NCBI GenBank assembly: GCA_031273385.1
Contig: JAISRY010000021.1
Span: 1 to 17,726, forward strand
Reading direction: 5' to 3'
Origin: Tannerellaceae bacterium
Lineage (GTDB): Bacteria > Bacteroidota > Bacteroidia > Bacteroidales > Tannerellaceae
Length of the DNA: 17,726 nt
Positions within the stretch are counted from its first letter, which is position 1; the number at the start of each line of letters is the position of its first letter. Positions 1 to 7,273 of this stretch are shown piece after piece. Below the pieces are notes generated by a model, which did not search any database, was not told the DNA's origin, and saw only the letters and a list, made by a program, of their open reading frames with translations. Made by a program: the position numbers and the translations under genes.

Positions 1-81
1 GCGATCGTCATGTATGTAGAGAACGACATAACTGATATAACGGTTGGCGATATATACGATCTGTTCCGTGTTTTCACGAAA
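1..81 (+). repeat. 81-bp arm of perfect inverted repeat (copy of hydrolase codons 118-144)
   Basis: Bases 1-81 are the exact reverse complement of 584-664, checked base by base; identity stops at base 82. Because the window begins at base 1, the repeat may extend further left. On the plus strand the copy reads in frame as 27 codons of the SGNH hydrolase, including its VENDI block, then runs into Thr-Ser-stop. It overwrites the ECF sigma reading frame on the minus strand. It could be a real inverted duplication or a chimeric contig end; 81 is an odd number of the kind used as assembler k-mer sizes, which makes an artefact plausible. Confidence 0.9.
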
Positions 82-239
82 ACATCATGAATACAGTCTT
101 TTACAAGTTCGCTATCTGATGTGAAACACATACCATAAGCAAACATTGATTGTACATATTTCTCGTATATGGTCGCATAGGCTTTTTCATCTCCCAAGAG
201 AAAGCTATCCCATAATAAGGTATTTTCATTTATAGTCAT
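1..239 (-). CDS. ECF-type RNA polymerase sigma-70 factor, N-terminal part, chimeric and cut by window edge
   Basis: Reading the minus strand from an ATG at 239-237 gives 79 open codons with no stop before the window edge. Residues 8-56 look like sigma-70 region 2 of a Bacteroidetes ECF factor: LLWDSFLLGDEKAYATIYEK, then MFAYGMCFTSDSELVKDCIH and DVFVK. This region binds core polymerase and the -10 element. From about residue 54 the DNA is the inverted copy of the upstream hydrolase gene, so residues after DVFVK are probably not authentic sigma sequence even though the frame stays open. The start lies 47 bp downstream of the hydrolase stop on the same strand, so co-transcription is possible. 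The family call on residues 8-56 is fairly sure; what the intact gene looks like beyond base 81 cannot be known here. Confidence 0.72.
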   Translation of the reverse strand, partial: MTINENTLLWDSFLLGDEKAYATIYEKYVQSMFAYGMCFTSDSELVKDCIHDVFVKTRNRSYISPTVISVMSFSTYMTI

Positions 240-286
240 CTACTTCCAGGTATAAACAAAGTTCATTGTCCACGAATAACGAATAG

Positions 287-1015
287 CTATTGACTCTTTT
301 TATCATGTTGCATCAATATGGGTTTCAATATCTCCGCCCAGATCGTATATCCTTTTTGGTTGATATGTAGCAGGTCGTCCGTGAAGATGTCTTTTCGTAT
401 TTTACCGTTGGCGTCGAACATCTGTTTTGTTATGTCGATGTAGTGTACGCCGGGGGTGTTGGTGGCATACTCTTCGAGGAGGGCGTTCAGGGCGAGGATC
501 TTTTTTAATTGCGCCTCCCGAAAGGGCGATGGTTTCAGGGACATGATATAGAATGGGATATCCGGGTAATCGCGCTTGATCGCTTTCGTGAAAACACGGA
601 ACAGATCGTATATATCGCCAACCGTTATATCAGTTATGTCGTTCTCTACATACATGACGATCGCACGGGGATCATAGCCCCGTGCGATAACGTCATAATT
701 GTAGATCATATCACGAATGGTAGCCCCGCCATACGAACGACGGATAATCTTCAACGGAGCCAAATCAGTATAGATCTCTTTCCACAGGTTAATCGAAGAG
801 CTTCCAAAAATCAATACGTCACAGGATCTTGTTTCCAACCGCCTGTTTTCGTCCACATATTTGTCTATATCGTTTTGAAAGCGTTGTATCCATTTTGTTT
901 CATCACTCCGGGATACCTGTATACAGTCCGCAATGCGGGTGGAATCCCTGGATGCCTGGCTAAAGGCATTCAGGCTGAAAAACATCAGAAAATAAAACAA
1001 ATACTTCTTATCCAT
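287..1015 (-). CDS. Secreted SGNH/GDSL-type hydrolase (esterase/lipase-like)
   Basis: A 242-residue protein with a signal peptide (Lys3-Lys4, hydrophobic stretch 5-18, probable cleavage after FSQ at 18-20), so exported to the periplasm or beyond. SGNH blocks are visible in order: block I FGSSS at 70-74 with likely nucleophile Ser73, block II around SYGGAT 94-99, block III VENDI at 123-127 with Asn125, and block V DDLLH at 213-217 giving the Asp214-x-x-His217 pair. Such enzymes hydrolyse acyl or acetyl esters, often on glycans; the substrate cannot be read from sequence. It starts 33 bp after the phosphofructokinase stop with a purine-rich AAGGAG about 20 bp ahead, so it may ride on that transcript. 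Codons 118-144 are duplicated in inverted orientation at 1-81. Confidence 0.88.
   Translation of the reverse strand: MDKKYLFYFLMFFSLNAFSQASRDSTRIADCIQVSRSDETKWIQRFQNDIDKYVDENRRLETRSCDVLIFGSSSINLWKEIYTDLAPLKIIRRSYGGATIRDMIYNYDVIARGYDPRAIVMYVENDITDITVGDIYDLFRVFTKAIKRDYPDIPFYIMSLKPSPFREAQLKKILALNALLEEYATNTPGVHYIDITKQMFDANGKIRKDIFTDDLLHINQKGYTIWAEILKPILMQHDKKSQ
584..664 (-). repeat. Internal arm of the 81-bp inverted repeat
   Basis: This is the mate of bases 1-81 and lies wholly inside the SGNH hydrolase gene, covering exactly codons 118-144. The hydrolase frame is uninterrupted here, so this copy is most likely the original. Confidence 0.88.
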
Positions 1016-1048
1016 AACCGTTTTTTTTAGAAATAATCTCCTTATCTA

Positions 1049-2695
1049 TTACTTCGCTTGCTCCAATTGCAATGTCCTGGTCGGGGCATCGCAAACGGAT
1101 GACGGGCCAAAGTATTGGATAGGGCCTGGGTAGACGTAGCTGGTGGTCAGCGCCCATGTGCTGCGGTGTACTGTAAACGCTTTGAACGGCGCTCCGTCCA
1201 GTTCCACCAGCGCTTTGCGGATGACGGGTTTCATCTCTCCGTGGCGCCTTTCCATATTCATCATCATGGTGACGGGGATTCCTCCGGCGATCCATTGATC
1301 GGCGGGAGCTGTGGTGTTGCGTACGGAAGACATGTAACCGGTTTTCCCCTCGGCGATCAGGCAGGATGCGGTATATCCCAACGAATAACAGTAGTCGGCA
1401 TCATAATTCGACGGGGCGGCGCAACGTCCCTCGTAACCGAAGAAGTGGTGCAACGCCGAGAACTTGCCGTCATACCGGCCATCCTCCCTCCATAGTTCCA
1501 GCTTCTTAGCTACCATCTCGGACAGGAGCTTTTCGGTTTCGATCAATGATACCTGTACATTTCCGTGGGGATCGCGATCCAGGGTCAACTGCCGCGCAAC
1601 GCCCTCCGGCAGGCTGGCGAACAGGTCTGCATTTTCTTTGGTCAGCTTACTGATAATATAGGTACGCTGTTCGCTCTTCTTGATCATCTTGAACTCGGCG
1701 TCATGCTTGGCTAAGTAATCATTCAGTTCGGCGATCAGGCGTTTCATCGCCGGTACAAACTCGATAAGCCCCTCGGGAATGAGTACGGTACCGAAGTTAT
1801 CGCCCTCTTGGGAACGTTTTGCCACGATAGCGGCGATATAGGTCACGATGTCGTCCAGCGACTGGTTTTTCGCCTCTACCTCTTCGGAAATAATACAGAT
1901 ATTGGGCTGTGTCTGCAAGGCGCATTCCAACGCGATATGGGAAGCCGAACGCCCCATCAGTTTGATAAAGTGCCAATACTTTTGTGCCGAATTACAGTCC
2001 CTTTCGATGTTCCCGATCACTTCGGAATAGACTTTGCAGGCCGTATCAAAGCCGAACGAGGTCTCGATCTGTTCGTTCTTCAAGTCGCCGTCGATGGTTT
2101 TGGGACAACCGATCACCTGTACCCCTGCGTTGATCGACTTGTAATATTCCGCCAATACGCAGGCGTTGGTATTCGAGTCGTCCCCGCCGATAATCACTAA
2201 AGCGGAAATATCCAGCTTTTTCAGGATTTCAAGGCCTTTGTCAAACTGCTCCTTTGTCTCCAATTTGGTACGGCCTGATCCGATCATGTCGAAACCGCCC
2301 GTATTCCGGTACTCGTCAATGATGTCGCCGGTAAGTTCCTTATACTCATGGTTGATCAGTCCGCCCGGGCCCAGGATAAAACCGTAGAGGCGGGAGTCTT
2401 TATTGATCGCTTTGATCCCGTCAAACAGGCCGGCGATCACATTATGCCCGCCGGGCGCCTGGCCGCCGGAAAGGATGACGCCGGCGTTGATGGCCGGCAG
2501 GCTTCTTTTTTCTTTACTTTTTTCAAACGTAACAACAGGCATCCCGTAGGTGTTGGGGAATAGCCTCTTAATATCTTCCTGGTCTGCTACCGACTGGGTA
2601 TATTCGCCGTCAACGGCTTTTACCGTACTCTTTAATGCAGCGGGCACTTTGGGTTGATAGGCCGCTCTTGCCAATTGTAATGCACTTTTCGTCAT
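1049..2695 (-). CDS. pfp: Pyrophosphate--fructose 6-phosphate 1-phosphotransferase (PPi-PFK), long form
   Basis: A 548-residue cytoplasmic enzyme that phosphorylates fructose 6-phosphate to fructose 1,6-bisphosphate with PPi instead of ATP, reversibly. The length matches the long PPi-dependent clade rather than the ~320-residue ATP-PFKs. Visible motifs: GGQAPGGHN at 77-85; GGDDSNTNA at 170-178, where the second Asp replaces the Gly of ATP enzymes and is the hallmark of PPi use; [10 protein letters not shown] at 198-207 with the lysine linked to PPi specificity; MGRSASH at 247-253 for sugar-phosphate binding; and [14 protein letters not shown] nearer the C-terminus. The start at 2695 gives the usual short extension before the Rossmann-like core. 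A candidate promoter lies divergent from the thioredoxin-lipoprotein gene. The SGNH hydrolase follows 33 bp downstream. The functional call is strong. Confidence 0.95.
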   Translation of the reverse strand: MTKSALQLARAAYQPKVPAALKSTVKAVDGEYTQSVADQEDIKRLFPNTYGMPVVTFEKSKEKRSLPAINAGVILSGGQAPGGHNVIAGLFDGIKAINKDSRLYGFILGPGGLINHEYKELTGDIIDEYRNTGGFDMIGSGRTKLETKEQFDKGLEILKKLDISALVIIGGDDSNTNACVLAEYYKSINAGVQVIGCPKTIDGDLKNEQIETSFGFDTACKVYSEVIGNIERDCNSAQKYWHFIKLMGRSASHIALECALQTQPNICIISEEVEAKNQSLDDIVTYIAAIVAKRSQEGDNFGTVLIPEGLIEFVPAMKRLIAELNDYLAKHDAEFKMIKKSEQRTYIISKLTKENADLFASLPEGVARQLTLDRDPHGNVQVSLIETEKLLSEMVAKKLELWREDGRYDGKFSALHHFFGYEGRCAAPSNYDADYCYSLGYTASCLIAEGKTGYMSSVRNTTAPADQWIAGGIPVTMMMNMERRHGEMKPVIRKALVELDGAPFKAFTVHRSTWALTTSYVYPGPIQYFGPSSVCDAPTRTLQLEQAK

Positions 2696-2755
2696 TGCTC
2701 TCTCGATTTATAATTATAGAAAAAAAATCTCATACCTTAAGCTTATTCAGCGGTG

Positions 2756-2763
2756 CAAATATC
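2756..2763 (-). promoter_or_regulatory. Candidate -7 box for the PPi-PFK gene
   Basis: On the minus strand this reads GATATTTG, one mismatch from the Bacteroidetes TAnnTTTG box, about 60 bp before the start codon. No convincing -33 TTTG is seen. It lies back to back with the box of the divergent gene. Confidence 0.4.
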
Positions 2764-2806
2764 GGATTTTTTTCCCGGAAAAGAATAGAGTAATTGTATA
2801 ATATGC

Positions 2807-2814
2807 TATCTTCG
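2807..2814 (+). promoter_or_regulatory. Candidate -7 box for the thioredoxin-lipoprotein gene
   Basis: TATCTTCG followed by CA is one mismatch from TAnnTTTG and sits 16 bp before the ATG at 2831, implying a very short A-rich leader. The ATG at 2823 is out of frame and is ignored. Confidence 0.45.
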
Positions 2815-2830
2815 CAAAAAAAATGATTGT

Positions 2831-3916
2831 ATGAAGCTTCTTTTTAATCTTAGCATGTGCGCCATCATCGTGTGTACTGCGTGTAGCAGGAAATCGGGTT
2901 ATGAGATTTCCGGTAAGGTCGATAGCTCCGCCTCGAACGGCCTGTATGTATATCTGTTGCCATACGGAGAGGGGACGCCTGTGCCCCTCGACAGTGCAAT
3001 TGTCGAAAACAATTCCTTTTCTTTTAAAGGTACGCAGGAGACGCCCCTCCTCCACATTCTCGAATTGAAAGAGGAGAACTCCTCCCTTATACTTCCGTTT
3101 ATTCTTGAGAATGGCCATATCGACGTCGCGTTGAACGATCATCCCAAAGCGGTGGGTACGCCCGAAAATGACGCCTGGATGGGCGTTCTGGAAGAAGTAG
3201 AGCAGATTCGCAGCCGCATGGAAGAGGTGATGAAAGGCCTCAACCGGAAAGACGCCGCCCAAATGGCCGAAGCCGAAAAGCTATATGAAGAGACGGAGGG
3301 ACAGGCGGCAGAAGTGGTGAAAGCCTATATTCGGAATAACCCCGGCAAGCAGTCCGCCGCCAAACTCCTGTGGGACTTCCGTTATCAGATCGACGAGAAC
3401 GACAGGCGGGAGCTGATCGCAAATGCAAATGAGGTATTTAAATCGGTAGCAGGAATAGATAAAATGATGGAACATTTAGTGGTATTGGACAAAGTGGCCA
3501 TAGGGAAGACATTTACAGACTTCGAAATGGCGGATACGAAAGGCGACATGCATGCGCTTTCGGAATATGTGGGAAAAGGGAAAGTGGTACTGATCGACTT
3601 CTGGGCATCCTGGTGTCCGCCCTGCCGCAAGGAGATCCCCCACCTGGTCGAACTCTATGCCGGGTATAAAGGGAAAGACTTTGAAATCGTAGGCATTTCG
3701 CTGGACAAGACGCTCGAAGCGTGGGAAAAGGGGATCAAAGACCTGGCCATCACCTGGCCGCAACTGTCAGACCTCGCCTATTGGAAGAATGCCGGAGCGG
3801 CGCTGTATGGCGTCAACTCGATTCCTCATACGGTATTGGTCGGCAAAGACGGTACGATTATCGCCAAAGATCTCCACGGCGAAGAACTGGCCGCCAAATT
3901 AGCCGAACTGTTATAA
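2831..3916 (+). CDS. TlpA-like thioredoxin-fold lipoprotein with DUF4369-like N-terminal domain
   Basis: A 361-residue envelope protein. The N-terminus is hydrophobic and ends in CTAC with Cys18 as the likely lipidated residue; the -3 position is Cys, so the lipobox is not perfect. Residues 23-105 (YEISGKV, SFSFKGT, ILENGHIDV) look like the beta-rich DUF4369 domain common in Bacteroidetes. Residues 115-205 are a charged helical linker. The C-terminal half is an AhpC/TSA-TlpA redoxin domain with WCPPC at 261-265 and the cis-proline in SIPHT (Pro332). The expected role is thiol-disulfide exchange in the periplasm, reducing or isomerising client proteins; clients are unknown. It is transcribed alone from its own box and ends in a strong hairpin terminator. 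The neighbouring genes give no hint of a client. Confidence 0.88.
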   Translation: MKLLFNLSMCAIIVCTACSRKSGYEISGKVDSSASNGLYVYLLPYGEGTPVPLDSAIVENNSFSFKGTQETPLLHILELKEENSSLILPFILENGHIDVALNDHPKAVGTPENDAWMGVLEEVEQIRSRMEEVMKGLNRKDAAQMAEAEKLYEETEGQAAEVVKAYIRNNPGKQSAAKLLWDFRYQIDENDRRELIANANEVFKSVAGIDKMMEHLVVLDKVAIGKTFTDFEMADTKGDMHALSEYVGKGKVVLIDFWASWCPPCRKEIPHLVELYAGYKGKDFEIVGISLDKTLEAWEKGIKDLAITWPQLSDLAYWKNAGAALYGVNSIPHTVLVGKDGTIIAKDLHGEELAAKLAELL

Positions 3917-3921
3917 TAAGG

Positions 3922-3950
3922 AAGGGGGCAAGTACTGTGCCCCCTTTTTT
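3922..3950 (+). terminator. Rho-independent terminator after the thioredoxin-lipoprotein gene
   Basis: A 9-bp stem AAGGGGGCA / TGCCCCCTT with a 7-base loop is followed by a run of six T's, starting 6 bp after the stop codon. On the minus strand the sequence after the stem is less T-rich, so it may only weakly stop the convergent proS transcript, which ends 13 bp away. Confidence 0.88.
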
Positions 3951-3962
3951 CATTCCTAAAGA

Positions 3963-5444
3963 CTAATAAGCCCTTGCAAATAGAACCCTGCGGGCGGACG
4001 TTTTTCCTGTTACCATACAGTTTCCAGGCGTTTCGTCTCCCTCGAGGGGGATACAGCGGATGGTCGCTTTCGTCTCATTTTTTATCCGCTCTTCCGTTTC
4101 GGCGGTACCGTCCCAGTGCGCCATGATAAAAAGCCCCTCTTCGATCCTCTCCTTAAACTCTTCATACGTATCGACAGACACCGTATGGGAAGCGCGGAAA
4201 TCGTAGGCTTTCCGGTAGATATTCCGCTGAATATCACCCAACAGATCCCTGACATACTCTTCGATACCGTCGCATGCGCGGGTCTCTTTCTCCAACTTGT
4301 CGCGACGCATAACCTCAATCGTATTGTTTTCCAGATCCCTTCCCCCCATCGCCAAGCGGACGGGAACGCCTTTCAACTCATACTCGGCAAACTTCCAGCC
4401 CGGCTTTTTGTTGTCGGCGTCATCATATTTCACGGAAATGCCCATCGCTTTGAGGCGGGAAACGATTCCGGAGATCTTTTCGCCGATCTGCTCCAACTGT
4501 TCCACGCTGCGGTATATAGGAATAATGACCACCTGTATGGGCGCCAGCAGCGGCGGCAATACCAGGCCGTTATCATCCGAATGACACATAATCAGCGCCC
4601 CGACCAGCCGGGTAGAAACTCCCCACGAGGTCGCCCACGCATAGTCCGTCTTCCCCTCCCGGTCAATGAACGTAACATCAAAGGCTTTCCCGAAATTCTG
4701 TCCCAGAAAATGGGTCGTCCCCGCCTGCAACGCTTTCCCATCCTGCATCATAGCCTCGATGGTATAGGTGTTTTCCGCGCCGGCAAAGCGTTCGCTCTCG
4801 GATTTGATGCCTTTAATTACCGGCATGGCCATATATTTCTCGGCAAAAACGGCATATACCTCCTGCATTTTCACGGTTTCCGCCTCCGCCTCTTCACGGG
4901 TGGCATGGGCGGTATGCCCCTCTTGCCACAGGAATTCGGCGGTACGGAGAAAGAGGCGGGTACGCATCTCCCAACGCATGACGTTCGCCCATTGGTTGAT
5001 CAGGATAGGCAGGTCGCGGTAGGAATGAATCCAGTTACGGTAGGTATTCCATATAATGGTTTCCGATGTCGGGCGGATAATCAACTCTTCGTCCAACTTT
5101 GCCGCGGGATCGACGACGACGCCTCCCCCGTTCGGATCGTTTTTCAACCGGTAATGGGTCACCACCGCACACTCTTTCGCAAACCCCTCGACATGCTGCG
5201 CCTCCTTACTCAGAAAGGATTTGGGGATCAGCAACGGGAAATAGGCGTTGACGTGACCGGTCTCTTTAAACATATCATCCAGGATACGCTGCATCTTTTC
5301 CCAGATAGCGTACCCGTAAGGCTTTATGACCATGCAACCGCGCACGGCGGAATTTTCGGCCAACTCCGCCTTGATCACCAAATCCTGATACCACCCCGAG
5401 TAGTTCTCGCTTCGTGAGGTAAGTTCTTTTAGCTCTTTTGCCAT
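3963..5444 (-). CDS. proS: Prolyl-tRNA synthetase, archaeal/eukaryotic-type (type 3)
   Basis: A 493-residue class II aminoacyl-tRNA synthetase that charges tRNA-Pro with proline in the cytoplasm. Seen: the class II catalytic core with RPTSET at 124-129, motif 2 region [15 protein letters not shown] from 157 onward followed by WQEGHTAH, and motif 3 [11 protein letters not shown] at 275-285. Next come the anticodon-binding domain ([12 protein letters not shown] onward) and a C-terminal domain ending [10 protein letters not shown]; the terminal tyrosine is typical of this type. There is no inserted editing domain, again as expected. The C-terminal domain keeps one Cys pair ([18 protein letters not shown]), but where other family members have a first Cys pair this protein reads [11 protein letters not shown], so the zinc site looks incomplete. 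A perfect -7 box lies 34 bp upstream. The gene is monocistronic. Confidence 0.96.
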   Translation of the reverse strand: MAKELKELTSRSENYSGWYQDLVIKAELAENSAVRGCMVIKPYGYAIWEKMQRILDDMFKETGHVNAYFPLLIPKSFLSKEAQHVEGFAKECAVVTHYRLKNDPNGGGVVVDPAAKLDEELIIRPTSETIIWNTYRNWIHSYRDLPILINQWANVMRWEMRTRLFLRTAEFLWQEGHTAHATREEAEAETVKMQEVYAVFAEKYMAMPVIKGIKSESERFAGAENTYTIEAMMQDGKALQAGTTHFLGQNFGKAFDVTFIDREGKTDYAWATSWGVSTRLVGALIMCHSDDNGLVLPPLLAPIQVVIIPIYRSVEQLEQIGEKISGIVSRLKAMGISVKYDDADNKKPGWKFAEYELKGVPVRLAMGGRDLENNTIEVMRRDKLEKETRACDGIEEYVRDLLGDIQRNIYRKAYDFRASHTVSVDTYEEFKERIEEGLFIMAHWDGTAETEERIKNETKATIRCIPLEGDETPGNCMVTGKTSARRVLFARAY

Positions 5445-5477
5445 CTTCTTTTAATTTGTTGCTTTCTAATTGGATGG

Positions 5478-5485
5478 CAAAGGTA
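5478..5485 (-). promoter_or_regulatory. -7 promoter box for proS
   Basis: On the minus strand this reads TACCTTTG, a perfect match to TAnnTTTG, 34 bp before the proS ATG. T-rich sequence precedes it, but no clean -33 element at the usual distance is visible. Confidence 0.6.
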
Positions 5486-5525
5486 AAAATTCTACGCAAA
5501 TAATAAAAAAGAGCGGTTAAAAATC

Positions 5526-5658
5526 CAGGGCAACGCATTAAAATAGCCCTCTCCGAGAGCCTCTCAACCCTCAACTCTCCACTCTCAACTCAGAACGAGA
5601 GCCATTTATCGCATGCGTCATTGGCGTACTGAAACATACATTTTAATGCGTTGCCCTG
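5526..5658. repeat. 133-bp element with perfect 19-bp terminal inverted repeats (MITE-like)
   Basis: CAGGGCAACGCATTAAAAT at 5526-5544 is the exact reverse complement of 5640-5658. The 95-bp interior has no ORF and contains a pyrimidine-rich run of degenerate CTCAAC/CTCTC units (5547-5590). AAAT occurs at 5521-5524 and again at 5659-5662, one base out of register with the left arm, so a target duplication is only hinted at. It fills most of the 295-bp gap between the divergent proS and the orphan secreted gene. A non-autonomous transposable element is likely; a long-range hairpin with a regulatory role is the alternative. Confidence 0.6.
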
Positions 5659-5698
5659 AAATGCACCCTGTAATTTAGGCTATTTCCCAAAGATTTAG

Positions 5699-5706
5699 TA
5701 CTTTTG
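5699..5706 (+). promoter_or_regulatory. -7 promoter box for the orphan secreted protein gene
   Basis: TACTTTTG matches TAnnTTTG exactly, 33 bp before the ATG at 5740. GGCTATTTCC at 5678-5687 just upstream is the reverse complement of the decamer found beside two other promoters in this window. Confidence 0.55.
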
Positions 5707-5739
5707 TTCAATAAGTGGACAATCGTAATACAATAGAAT

Positions 5740-6519
5740 ATGAAGAAAATGATAATAACAATTTTGGCAGTCTTATTATTTGCGAACAAAGTTGATGCTC
5801 AATTATTTAAAAAGCAAGAGCTTTATCCCGGCATAAGAATTGTAAAAGAAAAATCTTACAATGATTCGGGTGGTGGTGGATATTGGAGCATAGCAAAACT
5901 TGACCATTTAGGAAGAATAATAGAGGAAGAATATTATCGCAAGAAAGAACTTCGGGGAAGACATAAATCTATTTACAATTCCAATAATGACAAATTGTAT
6001 GATATCGTCACTTATGACATAAATAATCCAAATAGAATTGACACCATTTCCAATTATGAGTATAAATATCAAGGAAACAGCATTATTTACCAAAAAAATA
6101 CTAGCGGAAATCATCGTGATTCGACAGTTATACAGCTAATAGAAAACAAGGGAGATACAATTTTGATTTACCAACATAAATCTTACTATTTTCGCCCGAA
6201 AACAAATACAACAGATATTTATGAAAAAATACATACGCTGAAATATCAAAATGGGTTATTAGTTTATTCAGAGAAATTTAATCCCAATGAAAACTATAAA
6301 GAGATGACATTTTTCGAGTATTATCCTAATGGAAGATTAAAACGACGGAAAATAGAAAGAGAGCCTGAGCCTGAATTTAGCGGTATGTATGTAGGAAGTC
6401 CGGGCAGTGATGACGAGTCCTACGAATATAAATTTGACAAATCGGGGAGAATTAAGGCATTTTATTGCATTATAGAAAAGAAAAAATACAAAATTACGAC
6501 ATATAAATATTTCAAATAA
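5740..6519 (+). CDS. Secreted protein of unknown function
   Basis: A 259-residue protein I do not recognise. The N-terminus is a clear signal peptide: Lys2-Lys3, hydrophobic 4-15, cleavage probably after VDA at residue 20, leaving QLFKKQ. The mature part is rich in Tyr, Lys, Asn and Asp. It has three scattered copies of an aromatic or acidic residue followed by xxxGR[IL]: DHLGRI near 55-60, YPNGRLKRR near 197, and FDKSGRIKAFY near 233. These resemble single YD/RHS-like or MORN-like beta strands, which suggests a beta-rich fold, but this is only a resemblance. Base composition is visibly more AT-rich than the flanking core genes, consistent with recent acquisition. It has its own perfect -7 box and no coupled neighbour. 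It could be an immunity- or effector-like orphan; there is no direct evidence. Confidence 0.7.
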   Translation: MKKMIITILAVLLFANKVDAQLFKKQELYPGIRIVKEKSYNDSGGGGYWSIAKLDHLGRIIEEEYYRKKELRGRHKSIYNSNNDKLYDIVTYDINNPNRIDTISNYEYKYQGNSIIYQKNTSGNHRDSTVIQLIENKGDTILIYQHKSYYFRPKTNTTDIYEKIHTLKYQNGLLVYSEKFNPNENYKEMTFFEYYPNGRLKRRKIEREPEPEFSGMYVGSPGSDDESYEYKFDKSGRIKAFYCIIEKKKYKITTYKYFK

Positions 6520-6573
6520 TAAGAGAAATATGAGGAAGATTCTTTTTATAAAGTGGATTAAGGATAGAAAATA

Positions 6574-6717
6574 GTGAAGAAAATATGTCTGATTGGAATT
6601 TTGTTCGTAATGATAAGTAACCCTTATTTGAGGCGTTTTTGTTTTTTAATCCTTTCATTTGGTGCCGAAAAAACGCACCATTCTCAATTAAATCGCCCTA
6701 AAATAGGGATTTTGTGA
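6574..6717 (+). pseudogene. Possible remnant of a secreted-protein gene start
   Basis: A GTG-started 47-codon frame begins with the signal-peptide-like stretch VKKICLIGILFVMIS and then becomes unlike protein (PYLRRFCFLILSFGAE), running through the first 24-bp repeat copy to a TGA. This looks like the 5' end of an exported small protein gene joined to unrelated DNA. Together with a tiny ATG frame at 6531, it is all I see in the 220-bp gap. The evidence is weak. Confidence 0.25.
6668..6691 (+). repeat. 24-bp direct repeat, left copy
   Basis: Six A's followed by CGCACCATTCTCAATTAA; identical to 7582-7605. The two copies bracket the GNAT-like pseudogene, the small lysine-rich ORF and the coding remnant (914 bp from start to start). 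It may be a target or attachment-site duplication, or recombination between dispersed repeats. Confidence 0.8.
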
Positions 6718-6728
6718 AAATAAATTCG

Positions 6729-6736
6729 TAAGTTTA
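6729..6736 (+). promoter_or_regulatory. Candidate -7 box before the GNAT-like gene
   Basis: TAAGTTTA is one mismatch from TAnnTTTG and ends 4 bp before the ATG at 6741, so transcription would give a nearly leaderless message. Low confidence because of the mismatch and the tight spacing. Confidence 0.3.
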
Positions 6737-6740
6737 CCGC

Positions 6741-7268
6741 ATGAAAAGGCAAGAACATACAGGGCTTGATTTTGTTATTGATAAACTAACGAACTCGATT
6801 GAAAACATCTTTACAGGGGATAGTTTTCAGACAGAGGTGATTGTTGCTACAATTTCAGACTTGAAAGCCATAACGAAGAAAAAAGGCTGGCAATTTAATT
6901 GGAAGTCTGAATTCATGTATCCGGAACGGGATATATACAAATTGACGATCGTAAACAATGAGCATATAATACAGGGGCTGGTAAGTTTAGAAGTTAAATC
7001 CGACCATGTTTTTATGCATCTAATTGAAAGCGCTCCTTTTAATAAAGGGAAAAATAAAATATATGCAGGAGTCCCTGGAAATTTAGTTGCGTTTGCTTGA
7101 AAGCTTTCTTTTCAGAGAGGGCATGAGGGAAATATCGCATTTATTTCTAAATCTCAACTAGTAAATCATTACATTGAAAGTTTAGGCGCAACTCATTTTG
7201 GAGGACGTTTAATGATAATCGATACACCTGTTGCTCTTAAACTTATTAATCGTTATTTTAAAAATTAA
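6741..7268 (+). pseudogene. GNAT-like N-acetyltransferase-fold protein interrupted by an in-frame TGA
   Basis: The first 119 codons end at a TGA (7098-7100). The same frame then continues for 55 more sense codons to a TAA at 7266, and those codons read like the rest of the same protein: before the stop LIESAPFNKGKN...GVPGNLVAFA, after it KLSFQRGHEGNIAF, then HYIESLGATHFGGRLMIID and LINRYF. The order (beta strand LMHLIESAP, a GVPGNLVAFA turn-helix where acetyl-CoA would bind, then a strand and a GRLMIID strand) fits a small GNAT fold of about 175 residues. In homologues I recall, the stop position is a Cys (AFACKLSF), one base from TGA; I cannot verify this here. The likeliest reading is a recent nonsense mutation or a sequencing error. 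The small ORF at 7274 follows after 5 bp. Confidence 0.7.
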
Positions 7269-7273
7269 TCGCC

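Noticed and set aside
2747..3262. Minus-strand 171-codon frame opposite the thioredoxin lipoprotein gene
   Set aside because: It is antisense to a gene with clear DUF4369/redoxin features and crosses the divergent promoter region.
4116..5417. Long plus-strand open frame (433 codons) across proS
   Set aside because: It lies wholly antisense to a well-conserved proS with all class II motifs, and its translation is Arg/His/Pro-rich with no domain features. It is a shadow of a high-GC gene.
5275..5574. Minus-strand 99-codon frame overlapping the proS start
   Set aside because: It runs through the proS promoter and the inverted-repeat element in a different frame and has no protein-like features.
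7098..7100. TGA in the GNAT-like gene as selenocysteine
   Set aside because: No convincing SECIS-like hairpin with a proper apical loop follows at the usual distance; only a weak TGAAA/TTTCA pairing is seen, and there are no selenocysteine genes in view.
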